From: Rugosimonospora africana
GTDB taxonomy: Bacteria; Actinomycetota; Actinomycetes; Mycobacteriales; Micromonosporaceae
Reading direction: 5' to 3'
Length of the DNA: 64,000 nucleotides
NCBI RefSeq assembly: GCF_016862975.1
Contig: NZ_BONZ01000086.1
Coordinates: forward strand, 27,805-91,804
Shown here piece by piece: positions 26,279 through 34,791 of the stretch; the first letter of the stretch is position 1; each line of letters opens with the position of its first letter. Position numbers and translations under genes: made by a program. Under the pieces are notes generated by a model. It did not search any database. It saw only the letters and a program-made list of their open reading frames with translations, and was not told where the DNA came from.

Positions 26279-28043
26279 TGCGATCGTTTCTGAAGCTCTG
26301 ATCGCCCGGCTCGCCGAGTGGGGTGTGGACACGGTCTTCGGGCTGCCCGGCGACGGTATCAACGGCATCATGGAAGGGCTGCGGCGCAATCAGGGCAAGG
26401 TCCGCTTTGTTCTGGTGCATCACGAAGAGGCCGCGGCGTTCATGGCTACCGCGTACGCCAAGGCGACCGGCCGGGTCGGTGTGTGCCTGGCCACCTCGGG
26501 GCCGGGCGGTATCCACCTGGCCAACGGCCTGTACGACGCCAAGTTGGACCACGCGCCGGTGCTGGCCATCACGGGCATGCAGGAGACCAGCGTGCTGGGC
26601 ACCGGGTACCAGCAGGAGGTCCACCTGGACCGGCTGTACGAGGACGTCGCGGAGTACAACGAGATGGTCACCAACCCCGCGCAGCTTCCCGGGCTGGTGG
26701 ATCTGGCCGTACGCACCGCGTACGCCCGCCGGGGTGTGGCGCACCTGACCATCCCCAACGACATCCAGGTCGCCGACGCCGGCAAGAATCCGTGGCCGAC
26801 CGTCGCTCCGGCGCACGCCCCGGCCACGTCGCCGGTGTACCTGTCTCCGCCGGTGCGCCCGCGCGACGACGACCTGAACGCCGCCGCCCGGGTCCTCAAC
26901 CGTGGCGAGCGGATCGCGATCCTCGCCGGGATCGGTGCCCGGGGTGCCGGTCCGCTGGTGGAGCGGGTCGCCGAGGTGCTCGGCGCACCGGTCATCAAGA
27001 CGCTGTCCGGCAAGATGGTCATCCCCGACGACTCGCCGTTCGCCACCGGCGGTCTCGGCCTGCTGGGTACCGCGCCGAGCGCCGAACTGGTCGACGACAT
27101 CGACACGTTGCTGATGCTCGGCACCAACTTCCCCTACACCAAGCACCTGCCGGAGCCCGGCAAGGTCGCGGTCGTGCAGATCGACACGGACGCCGCCCGC
27201 ATCGGTTCCCGGATGCCGACCGACGTGCCGCTGGTCGGCGACGTCGGGGCCAGCCTCACCGACCTGCTGCCGCTGCTGCGCACCCGGGACGACCGCTCGC
27301 ACCTGAAGAAGTACCAGGACAAGATGAGCGACTGGCGGTCGAAGATGGCCGCCCTGGAGTCCCCCGACCGCGACCCGATCGCGCCGCAGTACCTGGCCCA
27401 CCTGCTGGACGAGTTGTGCACCGACGACTCGGTGCTGACCTGTGACTCGGGAACCATCGCGACGTGGGCCGCCCGGCACTGGAATATCCGGGCCAGGCGG
27501 GAGTTCTACCTGTCCGGCAACCTCGCCACGATGGCGCCCGGGCTGCCGTACGCGATCGGGATCCAGCACGCGTACCCGGACCGGCAGGTGGTGGCGTTCA
27601 TCGGCGACGGTGGCTTCGCCATGCTGATGGCGGAGTTCCACACCGCGGTGTGGCACGGGCTGCCGATCAAGGTGGTCATCAACAACAACGCGGGCCTGGG
27701 CCAGATCCTGTGGGAACAGATGGTACTGGGCTACCCGGAGCACGGAGTGCGCTTCGGTGACCCGCAGCCGGACTATGCCGGCTGGGCACGGTCAGCCGGC
27801 GGGTACGGGGTGCGGGTGGAGAAGGCGGGCGATCTGCCCGACGCGTTGCGTACCGCCTTCGCGACGGACGGGCCGGCGCTGGTGGACGTGATGGTGGATC
27901 CGAACGAGCCGCCGATGCCCGGGAAGGTCACCTACGAGCAGGCCAAGAAGTTCGCCGGGGCATTCCTGCGCGGCCAGCCGCACAAGGCGGCCATCGCCAC
28001 CACCCTGTTCAAGGACCGAGTCCAGCAGCTGAAGGATCGCTGA
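26274..28043 (+). CDS. Thiamine-diphosphate pyruvate oxidase/dehydrogenase-like enzyme (PoxB-like)
   Basis: ThDP-dependent enzyme of 589 residues in the acetolactate synthase/pyruvate oxidase superfamily. The Pyr domain starts with GVDTVFGLPGDGINGI and has the catalytic glutamate in VHHEEAAAF (Glu51). The central FAD/Rossmann-like domain runs from about 195 to 345. The PP domain has GDGGFAMLMAEFHTAV followed by VINNNAGLG, the ThDP/Mg site. Gene order and sequence resemble pyruvate oxidases (PoxB) that pass electrons to the membrane while making acetate; acetolactate synthase is less likely because the small subunit is missing. It overlaps the next gene by one base. The start codon lies inside a palindrome. 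Confidence 0.85.
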   Translation: MTAIVSEALIARLAEWGVDTVFGLPGDGINGIMEGLRRNQGKVRFVLVHHEEAAAFMATAYAKATGRVGVCLATSGPGGIHLANGLYDAKLDHAPVLAITGMQETSVLGTGYQQEVHLDRLYEDVAEYNEMVTNPAQLPGLVDLAVRTAYARRGVAHLTIPNDIQVADAGKNPWPTVAPAHAPATSPVYLSPPVRPRDDDLNAAARVLNRGERIAILAGIGARGAGPLVERVAEVLGAPVIKTLSGKMVIPDDSPFATGGLGLLGTAPSAELVDDIDTLLMLGTNFPYTKHLPEPGKVAVVQIDTDAARIGSRMPTDVPLVGDVGASLTDLLPLLRTRDDRSHLKKYQDKMSDWRSKMAALESPDRDPIAPQYLAHLLDELCTDDSVLTCDSGTIATWAARHWNIRARREFYLSGNLATMAPGLPYAIGIQHAYPDRQVVAFIGDGGFAMLMAEFHTAVWHGLPIKVVINNNAGLGQILWEQMVLGYPEHGVRFGDPQPDYAGWARSAGGYGVRVEKAGDLPDALRTAFATDGPALVDVMVDPNEPPMPGKVTYEQAKKFAGAFLRGQPHKAAIATTLFKDRVQQLKDR

Positions 28044-31000
28044 TGACGGTCGTCACGCTGCCGATTCCGCGGGCGCGCAAACCGAGCGAGGCCGGGGGAG
28101 AGCAGCCGTTCGAGCTGTCCGAGGCGCTGCGCGAGGCGGTGCGGGGCGAGGTGCGGTTCGACCCGGGTAGCCGGGCGGTGTACTCCACCGACGCGTCCAA
28201 CTACCGGCAGGTGCCGATCGGGGTGGTGATTCCCCGCGACATCGACGACGTGGTGGCCGCGGTCGAGGTCTGCCGCCGGTACGACGCGCCGGTCTTCTCC
28301 CGCGGCGGCGGCACGAGCCTCGGCGGCCAGTGCACCAACGTCGCGGTGATGCTGGACCTGGCCAAGTACGTCAACGCCGTCGAATCCGTCGACGCCGAAC
28401 ACCGCACGGCGGTGGTCCAGGCCGGCATCGTCCTCGACGAGCTGAACAAGGCGACCCGGCCGCACGGTCTGGTGTTCGGCCCTAAGCCGGCCACCCACGA
28501 CCACTGCACGATCGGCGGGATGCTGGGCAACAACTCCTGCGGGTCGACAGCCCAGTGGAGCGGCACCACCGCCGCGAACGTGCGGCGGATGGAGGTGCTG
28601 ACCTACGACGGGGTACGGATGTGGGTCGGCCCGACCAGCGACGAAGAGTACCAACGGATCCTGGACGAGGGCGGCCGGCGGGCGGAGATCTACCGGCAGG
28701 TCCACGACCTGCGGGACGCGTACCTCGGGCAGATCCGCACCGGCTACCCCCAGCTGCCGCGGCGCATCTCCGGGTACAACCTGCCCGATCTGTTGCCGGA
28801 GAACGGATTCAACCTGGCCCGCGCGCTGGTCGGCTCCGAGTCGACCTGTGTGACGATCCTGCGCGCCGAGCTGGACCTGCTGCCCGAACCGACCCACGTG
28901 GCGCTGCTGCTGGCCGGCTACGACGACATCGCTTCCGCCGCCGACCGGGTGCCGCTGGTCAACGAGCACCACCCGTACATCCTGGAAGGGCTGGACAACA
29001 AGCTCATCGAGTACGAGCGGGACCGCCGGATGAACACCGTGGCGCTGCACGAACTGCCGCCGGCCGGCGCGTGGCTCATGGTCAAGCTGACCGGCGAGTC
29101 CGACGAAGAGGCCCGGACGCGGGCCGAAGAACTGCGCGACGCCCTGGACAAGGACGGCGGCCTGCGCACGCACCGGCTGCTGGCCGACCCGGAGCACCAG
29201 GCCGAGCTGGACTCGGTGCGGGAGGCGGCGCTGGGCGCCACGGCGCGGGTACCCGGAATGGCCGACACCTGGCCCGGCTGGGAGGACTCCGCGGTGCCGC
29301 CCGAGCGCGTCGGGGACTACCTGCGCGACCTGGGCAAGCTGCTCGACGAGTACGGGTACGGCGCGGCGTCGCTGTACGGGCACTTCGGCCACGGTTGCGT
29401 GCACACCAGCATCCCGTTCGATCTGGTCACCGCGGCAGGCATCGCCGACTTCCGGTCGTTCGTCACCCGGGCCGCGCACCTGGTCGTCACGTACGGCGGT
29501 TCGCTGTCCGGTGAGCACGGCGACGGGCAGGCCCGCGGCGAACTGCTGCCCATCATGTACGGCGAGGACCTGGTGCGCGCGTTCGGCCGGTTCAAGGCCA
29601 TCTTCGACCCGGCCGGGCGGATGAACCCCGGCAAGGTGATCGACCCCAACCCGTTGGACGGGCAATTGCGACTGGGTACCGACTACGCGCCGCCGGTGCA
29701 ACGTACCCATTTCGAATACCCGGACGACGGCGGGTTCGCCGGCGTACCGACCCGGTGCTTCGGCGTCGGCGCCTGCCGCCGACACGACAGCGATGCCGGC
29801 GTCATGTGCCCCAGCTACCAGGTCACCCGGGAGGAGCAGCACTCCACCCGGGGCAGGATGCGGCTGCTGTTCGAGATGATGCGCGGCGAGACGATCCGCG
29901 ACGGGTGGCGCAGCCGGGAGGTCCACGAGGCGCTCGACCTGTGCCTGGCCTGCAAGGGTTGCAAGAGCGACTGCCCGGTCAGCGTGGACATGGCCACGTA
30001 CAAGGCCGAATTCCTCGCCCACCACTACACTGGCCGGATCCGCCCGCGGGCGCACTACTCGTTGGGTTGGCTCCCGCTGTGGGCCCGGCTCGCCGCACCC
30101 GCGCCGTGGGCGGCCAACCTGGCCACCCACGCCCCCGGCCTCGGCCGCCTGGCCAAGCGCGCGGCCGGCGTCGACCCGCAACGCGACGTGCCGCGCTTCG
30201 CGCCGCGCCGGTTCACCGACGCGTTCCGCCGCCGGGGCAGCCGGGGCAGCGGCAAGCGCGGCCGGGTCGTGTTGTGGCCGGACACGTTCAGCAACTCGTT
30301 CGATCCCGGGATCCCGGCGGCGGCGGTCACCGTGCTGGAGGCGGCCGGCTACCGGGTCGTGGTACCGCAGGACACCGTCTGCTGTGGACTGACCTGGATC
30401 TCGACGGGACAGCTCGACATCGCGAAGAGAGTGCTCCGGCGAAGCCTGCGCACGCTGGCACCGATGCTGCGCGACGGGCTGCCGGTGGTCGGCCTGGAAC
30501 CCAGCTGCACCTCGGTGCTGCGCGAGGACGCGGTCAACCTGCTGGGCGCCGGAGACCTGGACGCGGTACGGCTGCGCCAGCAGACCAGGACGCTCGCCGA
30601 ACTGCTCGACGAGGACGCGCCGGACTTCGCCCCTCGACTTCCGGAGCTGACCGGTGGTGCGACCCAGGCGATCGTGCAGACCCACTGCCACCAGCACGCC
30701 ACCCTCGGAAACCAGGCGGACCGGCGGGTCATGGAGCGCATCGGGCTCGACGCGCGGGTGCTCGATTCCGGATGCTGCGGCCTGGCCGGCGACTTCGGCA
30801 TGACTCCGGAGCACCGGGACGTGTCGCTGGCCTGTGCCGAACGGGTACTGCTCCCGGAGGTCCGGGACGCCGATCCGGACACCCTGATCCTGGCCGACGG
30901 CTTTTCCTGCCGTACCCAGATTCACGAGGCGGGCACCTGGCGCCGGCCACGGCACCTGGCCGAGGTGCTCGCCGCCGCGGTGGGCGCACAGCGGCCCGGT

Positions 31001-31069
31001 TGGTCCGCGACAGGCAGGCAGCGAGAGGAGAGTCGAGATGCCCCAGCAACAGTGGAGCGCCAAGCGTGA
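28043..31069 (+). CDS. FAD-linked oxidase fused to 4Fe-4S and CCG domains (YdiJ/D-2-hydroxyacid dehydrogenase type)
   Basis: Protein of 1008 residues. Residues 50-280 are a PCMH-type FAD-binding domain (SRGGGTSLGGQCTN, GGMLGNNSCGS), and 280-540 the FAD-oxidase C-terminal substrate domain (ending with SLSGEHGDGQARG and FDPAGRMNPGKV). Around 570-660 lies a ferredoxin-like region with CRRHDSDAGVMCPSY and CLACKGCKSDCP, and two CCG domains follow (VCCGLTW and GCCGLAGDFG), likely for further Fe-S or heterodisulfide-type clusters. The layout equals E. coli YdiJ, a D-2-hydroxyglutarate dehydrogenase, and long D-lactate dehydrogenases. It should oxidise a D-2-hydroxyacid and feed a membrane electron carrier. 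Coupling to the PoxB-like gene suggests a joint path. Confidence 0.9.
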   Translation: MTVVTLPIPRARKPSEAGGEQPFELSEALREAVRGEVRFDPGSRAVYSTDASNYRQVPIGVVIPRDIDDVVAAVEVCRRYDAPVFSRGGGTSLGGQCTNVAVMLDLAKYVNAVESVDAEHRTAVVQAGIVLDELNKATRPHGLVFGPKPATHDHCTIGGMLGNNSCGSTAQWSGTTAANVRRMEVLTYDGVRMWVGPTSDEEYQRILDEGGRRAEIYRQVHDLRDAYLGQIRTGYPQLPRRISGYNLPDLLPENGFNLARALVGSESTCVTILRAELDLLPEPTHVALLLAGYDDIASAADRVPLVNEHHPYILEGLDNKLIEYERDRRMNTVALHELPPAGAWLMVKLTGESDEEARTRAEELRDALDKDGGLRTHRLLADPEHQAELDSVREAALGATARVPGMADTWPGWEDSAVPPERVGDYLRDLGKLLDEYGYGAASLYGHFGHGCVHTSIPFDLVTAAGIADFRSFVTRAAHLVVTYGGSLSGEHGDGQARGELLPIMYGEDLVRAFGRFKAIFDPAGRMNPGKVIDPNPLDGQLRLGTDYAPPVQRTHFEYPDDGGFAGVPTRCFGVGACRRHDSDAGVMCPSYQVTREEQHSTRGRMRLLFEMMRGETIRDGWRSREVHEALDLCLACKGCKSDCPVSVDMATYKAEFLAHHYTGRIRPRAHYSLGWLPLWARLAAPAPWAANLATHAPGLGRLAKRAAGVDPQRDVPRFAPRRFTDAFRRRGSRGSGKRGRVVLWPDTFSNSFDPGIPAAAVTVLEAAGYRVVVPQDTVCCGLTWISTGQLDIAKRVLRRSLRTLAPMLRDGLPVVGLEPSCTSVLREDAVNLLGAGDLDAVRLRQQTRTLAELLDEDAPDFAPRLPELTGGATQAIVQTHCHQHATLGNQADRRVMERIGLDARVLDSGCCGLAGDFGMTPEHRDVSLACAERVLLPEVRDADPDTLILADGFSCRTQIHEAGTWRRPRHLAEVLAAAVGAQRPGWSATGRQREESRDAPATVERQA

Positions 31070-31364
31070 GCGCCAGTACGAACACGTGAAGGACAGCGCG
31101 AGGCAGCGCGGCCGGTCCGAGGACGTGGCCGAGGAGATCGCGGCGCGCACGGTGAACAAGGAACGCGCCCGCTCGGGCGAGTCGAGGACCGCGAGCCGTT
31201 CGTCCACACAGGACATGTCGTCGAGCCGCCGGGGTGGGCTGCGGTCGCACTCCGGGTCCGGCGGGCGTACCCGCGACCAGCTCTACGAGGAGGCGAAGCG
31301 CCGCAACATCAAGGGCCGCTCCCAGATGTCGAAGGCGCAGCTGGAAAAGGCCGTGGGCCGGTAG
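31038..31364 (+). CDS. Small basic protein with Rho N-terminal-like end
   Basis: Protein of 108 residues starting 32 bases inside the dehydrogenase gene. It is hydrophilic and very basic (many Arg, Lys and Ser), and has VAEEIAARTVNKERA in the middle. The last 35 residues, TRDQLYEEAKRRNIKGRSQM and SKAQLEKAVGR, resemble the helix-extended-loop-helix found at the N-terminus of Rho and in actinobacterial proteins labelled plasmid stabilization protein. It may bind nucleic acid. A GAGAGGAGAG ribosome site precedes the ATG. Its place in a metabolic operon is odd and may be only positional. Confidence 0.72.
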   Translation: MPQQQWSAKRERQYEHVKDSARQRGRSEDVAEEIAARTVNKERARSGESRTASRSSTQDMSSSRRGGLRSHSGSGGRTRDQLYEEAKRRNIKGRSQMSKAQLEKAVGR

Positions 31365-31379
31365 GCGGCAGGCAGTGTG

Positions 31380-31401
31380 CCCCGGCGCGACCGTGCCGGG
31401 G
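31380..31401 (+). terminator. Weak terminator hairpin
   Basis: Seven-base-pair stem (ccccggc with gccgggg) and an 8-base loop, 16 bases after the small basic gene. It would end the PoxB-like operon. Confidence 0.4.
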
Positions 31402-31450
31402 TATGACCCGCCGTCACCCGCGGGCGGACGCCGGCCGATACCATGCCGCC

Positions 31451-32026
31451 ATGAGCGAACCCGCGCCGCGCCCACTGCTCTTCCTGGACGTCGACGGAAC
31501 GCTCCTGCCGTGCGGCGGAGCACCGCGTCCGTCGACCCTCGAACAGTGGGACCAGTGGCAGGACTTCTCCAATCCACAGCTGGCCAAGCTGGTGCCCGGG
31601 CACGGTCCGCGATTGCTGGCTCTGCCCTGCGATCTGGTGTGGGCCACCGCGTGGATGCACGACGCCAACGAGGTGATCGCCCCGCTGCTCGGCCTCCCGG
31701 AGTTGCCGGTGGCCGACCTGCCGGACGCGCCGGAGGAGGACGAGGTCGGCGCGGTGCACTGGAAGACGCCGATCCTGGTCGAGACCGCGGCGGGCCGACC
31801 CTTCGTCTGGGTCGACGACGAGATCAGCGACCTCGACCGGGCGTGGGTCGCGGCCCATCACCGGGGACAGGCTCTGCTCTACCGCGTCGACACGGCGGTC
31901 GGCCTCACCGACGCCGACTTCGCCGCACTCGACGACTGGCTTCACGACCTTCCGGCGGGCCGTGACGCAGGGGTTCGCGGCGAGGACTTCGACGCGACGG
32001 GCGCCGGCCGCCTCGGGGAAGCATGA
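31451..32026 (+). CDS. HAD-like hydrolase domain protein
   Basis: Protein of 191 residues. LLFLDVDGTLLPCGG is a HAD motif I (D-x-D-G-T). VWATAWMHDANE follows where motif II would be, and FVWVDDEISDLDRAW near residue 120 looks like motif IV. A cap domain is missing, which is the pattern of small HAD proteins that are common and uncharacterised in actinobacteria. The activity could be phosphatase or lost. Its TGA overlaps the start of the next small membrane gene by four bases. Confidence 0.78.
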   Translation: MSEPAPRPLLFLDVDGTLLPCGGAPRPSTLEQWDQWQDFSNPQLAKLVPGHGPRLLALPCDLVWATAWMHDANEVIAPLLGLPELPVADLPDAPEEDEVGAVHWKTPILVETAAGRPFVWVDDEISDLDRAWVAAHHRGQALLYRVDTAVGLTDADFAALDDWLHDLPAGRDAGVRGEDFDATGAGRLGEA

Positions 32027-32277
32027 TGACCGCGGCGATCGGCATCATCGGCGGTTTCGCGCTGGGCGTGGGGATCGCGGTGATGGCGGTACGCTGGCCC
32101 TTCCCCAGGCATTGGGTGTGGCAGGTGCCGACCGGCCTGGTTGTGCTCGCCGCGATGACGATCTGGGCCTGGAACGCCGGCCGTAACGGCTTTCCGGCGA
32201 CGTTCGGGCCGTTCATCCTCGCCTCGTCAGCCTTGTCAGCCCACGCGAGGCGCCATCGCAACCCACCTCCGGCCTGA
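32023..32277 (+). CDS. Small membrane protein of unknown function
   Basis: Protein of 84 residues with two membrane segments (about 4-23 and 34-53) and a basic tail. It overlaps the HAD-like gene by ATGA and so shares its message. I do not recognise the family. Confidence 0.65.
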   Translation: MMTAAIGIIGGFALGVGIAVMAVRWPFPRHWVWQVPTGLVVLAAMTIWAWNAGRNGFPATFGPFILASSALSAHARRHRNPPPA

Positions 32278-32368
32278 CGCCGGAGCGGGACGGGTGAGGC
32301 TGCGTGGACCATCCCCGGACTGGCCGGACAGTGAACGTGACTGTCCCGCGACGACGGCCTGGAGCTAC

Positions 32369-32389
32369 AAGTATACCAGCGGTATACTT
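32369..32389 (+). promoter_or_regulatory. Operator/-10 box of the toxin-antitoxin pair
   Basis: Perfect inverted repeat of 9-base arms (aagtatacc and ggtatactt) with a 3-base centre. The right arm includes TATACT (32383-32388), an ideal -10 hexamer. A transcription start seven bases later would fall at or next to the ATG at 32396, so the message should be leaderless or nearly so. The RHH antitoxin is the expected ligand. No good -35 box is seen. Confidence 0.7.
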
Positions 32390-32395
32390 CCGGGC

Positions 32396-32656
32396 ATGAG
32401 TGACACGACGATCAAGGTGCCGGCCGGGGTGCGCGACAGGTTGGCAGTGCTGGCGCGGGAACGGTCGACGACCATCCGGGATCTGGTCGAGGCGCTGGCG
32501 AACGCGGAGCCGACGGCCGCGGAGCGCGCTGCTCAGCTGGAGGAAAACCTTGCGGTCTTGCGGGAGGGCTTCGGGGTCGAGTTGTCCGATGGTGACCTCG
32601 ACGCTGGGCGGGCGTTCTGGCAGTCGGTCGCTGACAGGCCCGGCGCCGGGAAATGA
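32396..32656 (+). CDS. Ribbon-helix-helix antitoxin-like protein
   Basis: Protein of 86 residues. TTIKVPAGVRDRLAVLARER followed by TTIRDLVEALA is a ribbon-helix-helix DNA-binding unit: a short strand, then two helices. The C-terminal half is acidic and helical, as expected for the part that wraps a toxin. The stop overlaps the next start by ATGA. The operator and -10 box lie directly upstream with no space for a ribosome site. Together with the next gene it looks like a type II toxin-antitoxin module, VapBC-like. Confidence 0.8.
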   Translation: MSDTTIKVPAGVRDRLAVLARERSTTIRDLVEALANAEPTAAERAAQLEENLAVLREGFGVELSDGDLDAGRAFWQSVADRPGAGK

Positions 32657-33024
32657 CGGCGGTAGTCCTGGACTACACGGCGCTGCTCGCGATTCGCGGG
32701 AACCAGAGCGTCTCGCGGGCCATCGCTACGGCACCGCAGACGGATGGGCGGTTCGTCGTGCCGGCATTGAGTCTGCTCGGAGCCGCGGCAGATGATCCAC
32801 CGATTGCCGACCATGTCGGGTCGCTGCACCGAGTGGACATCGTGGACCTCGGTCTGGCGGCCGTCGGTTTCACCGCGAGGCTGATCGCGGACGGAGTCGA
32901 CTGGCGGTTCGCGCATGCGATCGAGGTTGCGCGCGTTGGCCCATTGCGGCCGCAAGGTCTGCTGGTGATGACGAGCGACCCAGGCGTCTACGGCCCGTTC
33001 GGGATCGAGACGTTCACCATCTGA
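32653..33024 (+). CDS. Putative PIN-like toxin
   Basis: Protein of 123 residues coupled to the antitoxin gene. VVLDYTALLAI near the start has the first conserved aspartate of PIN ribonucleases (Asp7), and VMTSDPGVYG near the end resembles the last PIN motif (T-x-D-P). The middle acidic residues expected in a PIN active site are weak (VARV rather than a clear acid), so it may be a diverged or inactive member. Known PIN toxins cut tRNA or rRNA. Assignment rests mainly on the gene pairing and the two end motifs. Confidence 0.6.
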   Translation: MTAVVLDYTALLAIRGNQSVSRAIATAPQTDGRFVVPALSLLGAAADDPPIADHVGSLHRVDIVDLGLAAVGFTARLIADGVDWRFAHAIEVARVGPLRPQGLLVMTSDPGVYGPFGIETFTI

Positions 33025-33126
33025 GGGAGCGGCGGACAGGGACGGCCATCCGCGCCGGTCACCGCCGCCGGCTCACTCATCTGGGGAGCGCGGCCCGGAT
33101 GACGGCGGTGTCCGACGGTCGGCTCT

Positions 33127-34038
33127 TCATCCCGAGTGGACGGTCACGGTCTGAAAGGTGAGCTGTACCTTCGGGTGGCCGCCGCCGACCTGCCCGTACG
33201 CGCCGTCGTCGCCGCCGCGCGCCACCGTCGTCAGGATGTCCAGGCCCTCGGTGACCGTGCCGAACCGTTCGTAGCTGTCCTCCAGTCGGCTGGCGCGGTA
33301 CACCATGAAGAACTGGCTGCCGTTCGTGTCGGGACCCTGGTTGGCCATCGCCACGACACCGGGCGCGTACGTCGTCTCCGGCGGCGGCGCCACCGACGGC
33401 ATCACGACGTACGGGTCGTCGGACGCGTCGGGCGAGACGAGCCGGTACGACATCAGCGGCGCCGATGGGAGCATGACCGGCGCGCTGCGCTTCTCGTCGG
33501 GGAACTGGTACATGGGACCGCCGGTGCTGGAGCCGGTCGGATCACCGCACTGGAGCAGGCCGATGTTCGGCACGTCCAGCAGCCGGTGGCACGAACTGTG
33601 ATCGAAGAAGTGTTTGCCGGCCAGGTAGACGAAATTGGCGACCGCGCACGGCGTAATGCGCGGATCCATGGAGATCCGGATGACACCGAGATTCGTCGTG
33701 ATTGTCATGACCGCGGTGCCGGCGGCCGGCACGGCGGTCGGGGGCGTACCGACGTCCGTCAGGTCGGCGTCCGGGTTGTGGTAAGGCACCCACTCGCAGG
33801 ACGCGAGGGATGGTGTCGCCGCATCGGACGGGAGCAACCGGGCGGCGTGCGCGGCCGGTGCCGGGGTGTGCCGGGTGCGCTCGATCGCCCACACTCCCGC
33901 GCCGGCGAGGATGAGGATCGCCGCGGCCAGCCCGACGAGACGCAGCGCGAAGCCCCGGGCCCGACCGCTGCCGAGGGTGTCGCGTCCGGACTCGCCGGAC
34001 GGGTCACCGGCTCCGGCGTCCGAGGATTCGGGAACCAT
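33127..34038 (-). CDS. Membrane-anchored cyclophilin-type peptidyl-prolyl isomerase
   Basis: Protein of 303 residues. A cytosolic N-terminus of 30 residues leads into a membrane segment (about 33-50), and the rest lies outside. A cyclophilin domain covers about 105-300: TNLGVIRISMDP, CAVANFVYLAGKHFF, SSCHRLLD in place of the usual FHR, and the well-kept GVVAMANQGPDTNGSQFFMVY. Loss of the FHR phenylalanine may lower activity. It should help fold exported proteins. The gene converges on the putative toxin gene and is followed upstream by a membrane protein gene on the same strand 107 bases away. Confidence 0.88.
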   Translation of the reverse strand: MVPESSDAGAGDPSGESGRDTLGSGRARGFALRLVGLAAAILILAGAGVWAIERTRHTPAPAAHAARLLPSDAATPSLASCEWVPYHNPDADLTDVGTPPTAVPAAGTAVMTITTNLGVIRISMDPRITPCAVANFVYLAGKHFFDHSSCHRLLDVPNIGLLQCGDPTGSSTGGPMYQFPDEKRSAPVMLPSAPLMSYRLVSPDASDDPYVVMPSVAPPPETTYAPGVVAMANQGPDTNGSQFFMVYRASRLEDSYERFGTVTEGLDILTTVARGGDDGAYGQVGGGHPKVQLTFQTVTVHSG

Positions 34039-34144
34039 GGCGCCAGGTTAGGTGCGGTGCGCGAGACCCGGGATCCGCTGCCGGTACCGAAAAGCCTGGC
34101 GCCACGTACGAAGGAACGGGACGCCGCGGTCGTCCGGCTTCCGG

Positions 34145-34711
34145 CTACGACGGCGCACCGCTTTCCGCGGGTTCGCCCGACCGGTCGGCGACCTGGCCCT
34201 GCTGCCCGTGGAGGCGGCCGATCAGGATGACGTTCTGGGTCGCAAGGGTCAGGCCGAACATGAGCAGGACGCTGGCCGTCGTGACGAGCGCGGTCGCGCC
34301 CAGCTGCGCGCCGGCGGCGGCGAGGCCGGCCCGCAGGGCGATCGACAGGAACCACAAGGCGACGGTCAGCGGCCCGTAGCGGTACCAGATCCTGCCGCCG
34401 TTGGGGTAGAGCAGCACGGTGAATCCGCGGACGCCGCCCAGCCCGAGCGAGATCAGCACGTCGACGGCGAGCACCACCGCGTCGATCGTGTGCAGCCTCG
34501 TCATGGACAGTTGCGGGACGGTGGAGCCCAGACCGAGGGCGACGAGAATCAGCGGGAGAGTCAGGACCCTGCCGGGGCTCAGCTCGCGGCCACGGATCCG
34601 GGTGAGCAGAACCAGCAACAGGATGGCGACGGTGAGCACCGCCGGCAGGGTGCTCGCCGGACCGCTGGTCGGCGTGGCGGCCAGGACGGCTCCGGTGGGG
34701 TCGGGTTCCAC
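34145..34711 (-). CDS. Membrane protein of unknown function (DUF1453/CcdC-like)
   Basis: Protein of 188 residues from a GTG with four to five membrane segments. The stretch GGRIWYRYGPLTVALWFLSI resembles the DUF1453 (CcdC) group, though that is a loose match. The promoter region carries a copy of the 16-base motif also found before the padR gene at 35966, so it may be controlled by that PadR protein. No enzyme motif is visible. Confidence 0.7.
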   Translation of the reverse strand: MEPDPTGAVLAATPTSGPASTLPAVLTVAILLLVLLTRIRGRELSPGRVLTLPLILVALGLGSTVPQLSMTRLHTIDAVVLAVDVLISLGLGGVRGFTVLLYPNGGRIWYRYGPLTVALWFLSIALRAGLAAAGAQLGATALVTTASVLLMFGLTLATQNVILIGRLHGQQGQVADRSGEPAESGAPS

Positions 34712-34758
34712 TGCTTTCCAGCCTCTCGTGAACGCGCTGACGCGACGTCACGACTATA

Positions 34759-34774
34759 TCGGAAAGTGTAATAG
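34759..34774 (-). promoter_or_regulatory. Copy 1 of a shared 16-bp promoter motif
   Basis: The 16 bases ctattacactttccga (minus strand) lie 48 bases before the GTG of the membrane protein gene. An identical copy is at 36000-36015 before the padR gene. It includes the -10-like TATTAC. Confidence 0.65.
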
Positions 34775-34791
34775 ACGCGCGAGGGCGGCGA

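Noticed and set aside
27932..31216. A 1094-codon open frame on the minus strand across the dehydrogenase gene
   Set aside because: It is the mirror of a highly G+C-rich real gene; no domain is recognisable and the plus-strand frame has complete FAD and Fe-S motifs.
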